DNA from: Sulfurimonas sp.
Lineage (GTDB): Bacteria > Campylobacterota > Campylobacteria > Campylobacterales > Sulfurimonadaceae
Length of the DNA stretch: 7,583 nt
Assembly (NCBI GenBank): GCA_003978475.1
Contig: QNZR01000195.1
Coordinates: forward strand, 1-7,583
Reading direction: 5' to 3'
Positions 1 through 5,126 of the stretch are shown piece by piece; the stretch's first letter is position 1; each line of letters opens with the position of its first letter. The notes under the pieces were generated by a model. It was given only the letters and a program-made list of their open reading frames with translations, did not search any database and was not told the origin of the DNA. The position numbers and the translations under genes were made by a program.

Positions 1-108
1 TTCCTTGAAGATCACAACACAACGTACGATGCTTTCATCAGTAAAACGGTGGGTAACCGAGGCATCTTTAAGATTTTCTTCACGATGATGAAAAAACTCT
101 TTCGTTAA
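1..108 (+). CDS. Possible 3' end of a convergent gene, product unknown
   Basis: Reading from base 1, the plus strand is open for 35 codons and stops with TAA at 106-108. The inferred C-terminus contains TTYDAFISKTVGNRG and ends in a basic, hydrophobic tail (KIFFTMMKKLFR), which resembles a natural protein end, but I do not recognise the family. The stop shares the sequence TTAA with the stop of the minus-strand nitrilase-like gene (105-107), so the two genes would converge with overlapping stops and no intergenic terminator. The exact antisense frame is also open to the window edge but has no start codon, so the plus-strand reading is preferred. Only about 100 bases are visible, so this remains tentative. 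Confidence 0.35.
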   Translation, partial: FLEDHNTTYDAFISKTVGNRGIFKIFFTMMKKLFR

Positions 109-896
109 CTGCGCCGTCGAATACTCTCTTTAAATCCCCATATACGCCGGGCTTCTACCACGTTGCTGTGCGTCACTTCGACCACCATCAATTCTTCAGA
201 GTCTTTAAGCTCAGATTCAATGGTTCCATCGGGCAGTGCCAGAAGGGAATTACCGTAAAAATTCCAGATATGTTCTTTTTCAAAGTACTCACCCACACGG
301 TTGGCACGAAGCACATAACAGCTTTTGGTAAAAGCACGCATCTTAATCAACTCCCGCCATCGCTGATTTGACTCAAATGTCGCCATGCTCGGCAAAAGTA
401 CGACATCGACATTTTTCTCACTAACAGCGCTCCACAGCTCATCAAAATGAAGTTCAAAACCACCCATCACCGCAAACTTCACCTTCTCTATGGTAAAAAC
501 CAACGGTGAACGTAACGGTGCAACGGCATTGGAAAAAAACTTCTCTTCATTCCAGTGTGCGTAATTAATGAGTATCTGCTGGTCATAATATGCCATAGAA
601 CTCGGTGCCACTTTGACAATACTTTTATAGAGTTGCTGCTTGCGTACTCTGATAATAGGCGCAACAATCGTCATGTGGTACTCACGTGCCAATGCTTTTA
701 AGACCTCAAGCTGATGCTCACTCTGCTCTTTAATCATGGCTACAGTGCACTGCTGCAACTCTTTAAAAAAAGGATTGAGAAGATACTCTCCCAGCAGCAG
801 CAAGCGCACTCCCTGTCGGTGAGCATTTCTAACGTATTTATAGAGCCGGGTACTGCTCATTCCCATAGAAGGCAGCTGAAGCGCGGCGATTTTCAC
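105..896 (-). CDS. Nitrilase-superfamily (carbon-nitrogen hydrolase-like) protein lacking the catalytic Cys
   Basis: 263 residues, the usual length for a single-domain carbon-nitrogen hydrolase. The start is GTG at 894-896, which gives the typical first strand KIAALQLP; the next ATG codons (residues 11 and 13) would remove it. The GTG overlaps the xseB TGA by 4 nt, and no strong Shine-Dalgarno is seen, so translation is probably coupled to xseB. The fold signature is clear: LLLLGEYLLNPFF with the family Glu at residue 37, NYAHWNEEKFF at about 111-121, and MGGFELHFDELW at about 144-155. Family enzymes use Glu-Lys-Cys. Here the Cys block (normally ICYE/D) reads GGFE, placing Gly146 where Cys is expected, and the Lys position reads Gln (YYDQQIL, about 103-109). 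The fold is well supported, but amidase or nitrilase activity is doubtful. A nitrilase-like gene also ends the C. jejuni guaB cluster (recollection). Cytoplasmic; substrate unknown. Confidence 0.85.
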   Translation of the reverse strand: MKIAALQLPSMGMSSTRLYKYVRNAHRQGVRLLLLGEYLLNPFFKELQQCTVAMIKEQSEHQLEVLKALAREYHMTIVAPIIRVRKQQLYKSIVKVAPSSMAYYDQQILINYAHWNEEKFFSNAVAPLRSPLVFTIEKVKFAVMGGFELHFDELWSAVSEKNVDVVLLPSMATFESNQRWRELIKMRAFTKSCYVLRANRVGEYFEKEHIWNFYGNSLLALPDGTIESELKDSEELMVVEVTHSNVVEARRIWGFKESIRRRS

Positions 897-1093
897 GCTG
901 AGGGCTCGGTCGTCTGCTGCTTAATCGTTTCGACATGTAAAACGGCGTCATCTAAAAGTTTTTGTGCTTTCTGAAGGGCTTTCATACCTTCTTCATACGC
1001 CTTCATACTCTCGCTCATCGTCATGTCACTTTGCAACAATTTTTGTAAAATTGCTTTTGCCTCTTCAAGTTTCTGTTCAAAATTTTCAGCCAT
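893..1093 (-). CDS. xseB: Exodeoxyribonuclease VII small subunit
   Basis: 66 residues, within the usual 60-85 range for XseB. The protein is a helical hairpin: NFEQKLEEAKAILQKL at the N-terminus, then the family block MTMSESMKAYEEGMKALQKAQKLL at about 24-47 (split here into its two halves by function: the SESMKAYEEG turn and the following amphipathic helix). XseB binds the large subunit XseA to form exonuclease VII, which degrades single-stranded DNA from both ends in repair; xseA is not in this window. The ATG at 1091-1093 is preceded by AAAAGAGG (1100-1107) six bases away. The gene overlaps the end of metX by 8 nt (1086-1093) and the start of the next gene by 4 nt, so expression is coupled on both sides. 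Acidic C-terminal tail is short and unremarkable. Confidence 0.9.
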   Translation of the reverse strand: MAENFEQKLEEAKAILQKLLQSDMTMSESMKAYEEGMKALQKAQKLLDDAVLHVETIKQQTTEPSA

Positions 1094-2195
1094 TTAGTAC
1101 CTCTTTTACGTATGAATCAAACTTATCTATCTCTACTAAAAACGCATCATGTCCATAATGACTCTCCACCTCAAAATGATGACAGTTTCGGTAGTGCTGA
1201 CTCTTCAAAATTTCATCTATTTTTCGCATCTCATCGGGCAAAAAAAGCATATCTTCACGAAAACTGATCAGATGCAAGTCCGCCTGAATTTTGGCTAAGG
1301 CATGAAACAAAGAATCAAATCCCCGCGCCAAATCAAAAATATTGATGGCTTTGGTAATATACAAATACGCGAGAGGATCAAACCATTTGGTAAAATTGTA
1401 GCCGTTATACTCCAAATAGGATTCCACCTGAAACTTTCCAAACAGCTCGTAAAGCCCGTCGTTGCGTTTATACTCCCGACCGAATTTCTCTATCATCGAG
1501 TAGTGGGAAAGAAAACTGATATGCCCGGCCATGCGCCCAACCGCCATGCCACTGAGCCCTTTTTGCCGAATATCTTCGGGGTCATAATAGCCGTTTTTAA
1601 AATCCGGATCGGTCAAGATTGCCTCTTGAGCCACTTTATTAAAGGCTATCGCCCACGGCTGAGTTGCAAATGTTGTCGCCATTGCAATAATTTTATTGGC
1701 AAAACTGGGATAGTGAATGGCAAATTGCAGCGCCTGCATACCACCCATGGAACCGCCGACAATCGCATGCACTCGATGAATACCCAAACGATCAAACAAG
1801 ATGCGTTGCGCCTTAATCATATCTTTAATACTCACCACCGGAAATTTATAGCGGTACACTTCGCCATCTTTATTTTGTGACATTGGACCGGTAGATCCAA
1901 AGCAGCTGCCTATAACGTTAGTACAGACAACATAAAATCTGTCTGTATCAATCGCCTTACCGCTGCCGATCAGTCCATCCCACCAACCCGGTTTGGCATC
2001 GCCTTCATACCAGCCTGCTGCATGATGCGAACCCGTCAGAGCATGACAGACAACGACAATATTGTCTTTCGCCTCACTTAAGGTGCCATAGGTCTCATAA
2101 ACAATATCATACGGCTGCAAAATACGTCCGCTTTCTAGGTAAAGTGGACTGTTAAAATGCTCGCTATGGGTCTGCAGATGTAACGTTTCGATAAT
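1086..2195 (-). CDS. metX: Homoserine O-acetyltransferase, probable rare ATT/ATC start
   Basis: Alpha/beta-hydrolase enzyme that acylates homoserine, the first committed step of methionine synthesis by direct sulfhydrylation. Residues are numbered from the proposed start. Visible motifs: VCHALTGSHHAAG, GSCFGSTGP, the nucleophile elbow GGSMGGMQAL (Ser149), ISFREDMLFLP (Asp315) and SHYGHDAFL (His349), which form the Ser-Asp-His triad. The first conventional start codon in frame is TTG at 2118-2120, but the frame upstream continues with HFNSPLYLESGRIL, which matches the normal MetX N-terminus. No ATG, GTG or TTG lies between that stretch and the guaB stop at 2204-2206. An AAGAGG at 2200-2205 sits 4 nt before ATT (2193-2195) and 7 nt before ATC (2190-2192), so one of these is the likely start, giving 368-369 residues, the family length. 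TTG would give 344 residues. Gene identity is sure; the start is inferred. Ends with TGA overlapping xseB by 8 nt. Confidence 0.9.
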   Translation of the reverse strand: MIETLHLQTHSEHFNSPLYLESGRILQPYDIVYETYGTLSEAKDNIVVVCHALTGSHHAAGWYEGDAKPGWWDGLIGSGKAIDTDRFYVVCTNVIGSCFGSTGPMSQNKDGEVYRYKFPVVSIKDMIKAQRILFDRLGIHRVHAIVGGSMGGMQALQFAIHYPSFANKIIAMATTFATQPWAIAFNKVAQEAILTDPDFKNGYYDPEDIRQKGLSGMAVGRMAGHISFLSHYSMIEKFGREYKRNDGLYELFGKFQVESYLEYNGYNFTKWFDPLAYLYITKAINIFDLARGFDSLFHALAKIQADLHLISFREDMLFLPDEMRKIDEILKSQHYRNCHHFEVESHYGHDAFLVEIDKFDSYVKEVLNG

Positions 2196-2199
2196 TGTG

Positions 2200-2205
2200 C
2201 CTCTT
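2200..2205 (-). promoter_or_regulatory. Shine-Dalgarno of metX (AAGAGG)
   Basis: AAGAGG on the minus strand overlaps the guaB stop (TAAGAGG). It is the only good ribosome-binding sequence ahead of metX, and it points to an ATT (4 nt away) or ATC (7 nt away) start rather than the TTG about 80 nt further down. Spacing elsewhere in this operon is 6 nt for xseB and guaB and 7 nt for gatA, which slightly favours ATC. Confidence 0.6.
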
Positions 2206-3649
2206 ATATATGATAGTTTGGTGCTTCTGCCGTTATTTGAACATCATGAACATGGGACTCTTTCAATCCCGCACTTGTAATCTCGACAAACTGTGCTCTG
2301 TCCTGAAAGGTTGCAATATCTTTAGAACCGCAATAGCCCATGGAAGCGCGCAATCCTCCCATCATCTGATGCACAATACCTGCAATACTTCCCCGGTACG
2401 GTACGCGCCCCTCGATTCCCTCGGGAACCAGCTTGTCTGCCGCCGTACCCTCTTGAAAATAGCGGTCGGTTGACCCTTTGCCCATGGCGCCGATAGAACC
2501 CATACCCCGGTACGCTTTGTATTGGCGTCCTTGAAAATTAATAAGATCTCCCGGAGATTCCTCGGTGCCGGCAAGCAGTGAGCCCGCCATAATACACGAA
2601 GCTCCAACCGCTAACGCTTTGGCAATTTCGCCGGAATATTTAATGCCGCCGTCGGCAATAATCGGCACGCCGACACGACGTCCTGCCTCGGCACACTCAT
2701 CAATCGCAGAGATCTGAGGTACTCCGACACCGGCAACAATACGCGTCGTGCAGATAGAACCTGGACCAATACCCACCTTCACACCATCGGCGCCCGCCGC
2801 CGCCAATGCTTCTACTGCTTCTGCCGTTGCGACGTTTCCGGCAACAACATCAACTTCCAATGTCGATTTAATGGCTTTGACGGTATCAATAATCCCCTTG
2901 GAGTGTCCATGAGCTGAGTCGAGCACCAGCACATCGACACCCGCATTAACCAGAGCTTCGGCACGATCCATCTGCCCCACTCCGATTGCCGCAGCTACGC
3001 GCAAGCGTCCAAAAGCGTCTTTATTGGCATTAGGATACTCGATGCGCTTTTTAATGTCTTTTATTGTCACTAAACCCTGAAGGTATCCCTCCTCGTCAAT
3101 AAGCGGAAGCTTCTCTATCTTATTTTGATGCATAATCTCCGCCGCATCATCTAAAGAGATTCCCTTTTGTGCCGTAATTAACGGTATTTTTGTCATAATC
3201 TCTTCAACAGGTCTATTGAGATCTTTTTCAAAGTGTGTGTCACGATTGGTTAAAATCCCCAACAGTTTGTGATGCGCATCAACAATAGGAACCCCTGAAA
3301 TTTTAAACTCGCTCATAATCTCTTCGGCCTGTCCCAACGTGGCACCCGGATGCATATAGATGGGATCAATAATAACACCGCTTTCACTCTTTTTGACCTT
3401 TTTCACCATTTTTGCCTGTGTCTCAACATCCATATTTTTATGAATGACACCTATGCCGCCCAGACGTGCCATCGCAATAGCGGCCCGATACTCCGTCACC
3501 GTATCCATGGCAGCTGAAACCATTGGAATTTTCAGCGGTATATTCTTACTAAAACGACTCTCCAAAGAGACCTCTTTAGGTAGCACCTCAGAGTATTGAG
3601 GAACCAACAACACATCTTCAAATGTCAATGCTCGCTTTTTAATATTCAT
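2204..3649 (-). CDS. guaB: Inosine-5'-monophosphate dehydrogenase
   Basis: 481 residues, normal for bacterial IMPDH. It oxidises IMP to XMP with NAD+, the rate-limiting step of GMP synthesis, as a cytoplasmic tetramer. Domains: N-terminal barrel part starting ALTFEDVLLVPQYS (7-20) and PMVSAAMDTVTE (42-53); a tandem CBS (Bateman) insert at about 92-205, the usual nucleotide-binding regulatory module; the barrel resumes with LVLDSAHGHS (241-250). The catalytic loop VGIGPGSICTTRIVAGVG holds Cys300, the IMP-binding segment ADGGIKYSG starts at 332, and the mobile flap GSTDRYFQ carries Arg396-Tyr397. All key residues are present. ATG at 3647-3649 follows GGAG (3656-3659) at 6 nt. It lies 18 nt after gatA, and its stop overlaps the metX ribosome-binding site, so the two are probably co-translated. 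Confidence 0.97.
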   Translation of the reverse strand: MNIKKRALTFEDVLLVPQYSEVLPKEVSLESRFSKNIPLKIPMVSAAMDTVTEYRAAIAMARLGGIGVIHKNMDVETQAKMVKKVKKSESGVIIDPIYMHPGATLGQAEEIMSEFKISGVPIVDAHHKLLGILTNRDTHFEKDLNRPVEEIMTKIPLITAQKGISLDDAAEIMHQNKIEKLPLIDEEGYLQGLVTIKDIKKRIEYPNANKDAFGRLRVAAAIGVGQMDRAEALVNAGVDVLVLDSAHGHSKGIIDTVKAIKSTLEVDVVAGNVATAEAVEALAAAGADGVKVGIGPGSICTTRIVAGVGVPQISAIDECAEAGRRVGVPIIADGGIKYSGEIAKALAVGASCIMAGSLLAGTEESPGDLINFQGRQYKAYRGMGSIGAMGKGSTDRYFQEGTAADKLVPEGIEGRVPYRGSIAGIVHQMMGGLRASMGYCGSKDIATFQDRAQFVEITSAGLKESHVHDVQITAEAPNYHI

Positions 3650-3667
3650 ACGCTTCTCCGCTTTATA

Positions 3668-5005
3668 TTAGGATAGTAACGATTGCTCAAGGCTTAATGC
3701 CCCGTCAAACAGTGTCTGTTCATCAAAGGGAGCCGCAATAAGTTGCAGCCCCACCGGCATACCGGCTTCAGTCTTCTCAACAGGCAGTGAAATTGCCGGC
3801 AGTCCCGCCAAATTAACCGAAATAGTATAGATATCACTCAAATACATCTCGAGCGGATCGGCGAGTGCACCAAACTCATACGCCGTTCGCGGTGCGACCG
3901 GACTTAGAATCAGGTCAACCTCTTCAAAGATGCCGGCATACTCCTGCTGAATGAGATGACGAACTTTTTGCGCCTTCACATAGTATGCATCATAATAACC
4001 GCTGGAGAGTACAAAGTTCCCCAGAAGAATACGGCGCTTGACCTCATCACCAAAACCTTCGGAACGCGTTTTAATGTAAGTTTCTTTCAGATTGGATCCC
4101 TCCACACGATGTCCGTAACGAATGCCGTCATATCGTGCGAGATTGGTGGTCGCCTCTGCCGTTGCGGTGACATAATATGCCGAAATATCATATTTGGCAT
4201 CCATGAGTTCACGTTCAACAATAGTATGACCGGCATTGCGCAGCACCGCTACAGCTTTGGCAAAAGCACGTTTCACATCTTCTGATGCCTCTTTAATGTA
4301 ATTAGGAACAATAGCAATGGTCAAAGGTCGGGAAGGATTCAACAGAGCGCTGACTTTGTCCTCACGGTTGACACTGGTCGAATCATGAGGGTCGTAACCA
4401 CTGATAATATCGTACAAAATAGCAGCGTCTTCCACATTTTGTGTCATCGGTCCGATCTGATCAAGCGAGCTGGCATAGGCTCCCAACCCGTAACGGCTTA
4501 CCCGCCCATAGGTCGGTTTCATGCCTACAATACCGCAAAATGCTGCGGGCTGGCGAATGGAGCCTCCCGTATCGCTGCCTAATGCCGCAATGGCAAGTCC
4601 TGCCGCAACTGCCGCTGCCGAACCGCCGGAACTGCCACCGGGCACACAGGCTCGATTGTGCGGGTTTTGCGTTTTGCCGTAATAACTTGATTCCGTAGTA
4701 GAACCCATGGCAAACTCATCCATATTGGTCCGTCCAAACGGTGAGAGACCCGCCGAACGCATCTTGTCAATGACCGTAGCATTATAGGGTGCTATGTAAC
4801 CTTGCAAAATCTTAGAGCCGGCGGTAACACACCAATCTTTGACCTGAATATTATCTTTGATGGCAATAGGCACACCCTCACCGACACTCTCCAGTGCAAT
4901 GTAGGCATTGAGCTCAGAATTGGCTTCAATATCGCTGCGCAACTGTGTTTTGAATGCTGCCAGTGCATCGGGTGAAAGCTGGAGTGCCTCTTTAAGTGTT
5001 ATCAC
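3668..5005 (-). CDS. gatA: Aspartyl/glutamyl-tRNA amidotransferase subunit A (GatCAB amidase)
   Basis: 445 residues, slightly shorter than the common 450-490. GatA releases ammonia from glutamine, which GatB uses to turn Glu-tRNA(Gln) and Asp-tRNA(Asn) into Gln- and Asn-tRNA; Campylobacterota rely on this route because they typically lack GlnRS and AsnRS. The amidase-signature triad is intact: Lys50 (VPIAIKDN), cis-Ser125 in PGGSSGGSAAAVAAGL and nucleophile Ser149 in GSDTGGSIRQPA; the 75- and 24-residue spacings agree with known GatA proteins. The C-terminal part ISLPVEKTEAGMPVGLQL is also standard. The start is GTG at 5003-5005, giving the usual ITLKEALQLS, with GAAGGG (5013-5018) 7 nt upstream inside the preceding small ORF, one base from its stop. 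gatB and gatC are not in this window. Confidence 0.96.
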   Translation of the reverse strand: MITLKEALQLSPDALAAFKTQLRSDIEANSELNAYIALESVGEGVPIAIKDNIQVKDWCVTAGSKILQGYIAPYNATVIDKMRSAGLSPFGRTNMDEFAMGSTTESSYYGKTQNPHNRACVPGGSSGGSAAAVAAGLAIAALGSDTGGSIRQPAAFCGIVGMKPTYGRVSRYGLGAYASSLDQIGPMTQNVEDAAILYDIISGYDPHDSTSVNREDKVSALLNPSRPLTIAIVPNYIKEASEDVKRAFAKAVAVLRNAGHTIVERELMDAKYDISAYYVTATAEATTNLARYDGIRYGHRVEGSNLKETYIKTRSEGFGDEVKRRILLGNFVLSSGYYDAYYVKAQKVRHLIQQEYAGIFEEVDLILSPVAPRTAYEFGALADPLEMYLSDIYTISVNLAGLPAISLPVEKTEAGMPVGLQLIAAPFDEQTLFDGALSLEQSLLS

Positions 5006-5006
5006 G

Positions 5007-5126
5007 TTATATCCCTTCTTTTTTTTCTCGTTTGACCAGGACGATTCCGACTGCCACTAGGGCAAATATGACAATAATCGTCACAATGACATGTATATTT
5101 TCAACCGGTTGTGAGAAATCTATCAT
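5007..5126 (-). CDS. Small single-pass membrane protein, 39 aa, function unknown
   Basis: A complete 39-codon frame fills the gap between ileS and gatA. ATG (5124-5126) follows the ileS TAG directly, with no intervening base; TAA (5007-5009) lies one base before the gatA GTG. The protein has a polar N-terminus (MIDFSQPVEN), one hydrophobic helix at about residues 11-31 (IHVIVTIIVIF then ALVAVGIVLV) and a basic tail KREKKEGI. By the positive-inside rule the C-terminus would face the cytoplasm. TGAGG at 5138-5142 inside ileS is 11 nt from the ATG, a long spacing, so re-initiation after the ileS stop is likely. Its 3' end holds the gatA ribosome-binding site, so its translation may influence gatA. 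From memory, C. jejuni has a tiny hypothetical gene (Cj1060c) at this place. I do not know a function. The coding call rests on exact fit, start, stop and membrane-protein character. Confidence 0.7.
   Translation of the reverse strand: MIDFSQPVENIHVIVTIIVIFALVAVGIVLVKREKKEGI
5013..5018 (-). promoter_or_regulatory. Shine-Dalgarno of gatA (GAAGGG)
   Basis: GAAGGG on the minus strand is 7 nt from the GTG start of gatA and fixes that start. It lies within the last codons of the small membrane ORF, so ribosomes finishing that ORF cover the site, an arrangement typical of translational coupling. Confidence 0.6.

Noticed and set aside
1..104. Minus-strand gene following the nitrilase-like gene (frame containing KEFFHHREENLKDAS)
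   Set aside because: No ATG, GTG or TTG at a suitable place and no ribosome-binding site; it is the codon-aligned antisense of a plus-strand frame with a more natural end. Not excluded.
1302..1880. 192-codon plus-strand open frame opposite metX
   Set aside because: It lies entirely antisense to metX, whose motifs and triad are intact; its translation is rich in Arg, His, Cys and Ile with no recognisable family.
2118..2120. TTG as the start of metX
   Set aside because: It would remove the conserved HFNSPLYLESGRIL segment that is in frame upstream and lacks a good ribosome-binding site; kept only as the alternative.
2196..2206. SAM riboswitch or other methionine control ahead of metX
   Set aside because: Only about 8 nt separate guaB from the proposed metX start, so there is no room for a leader.
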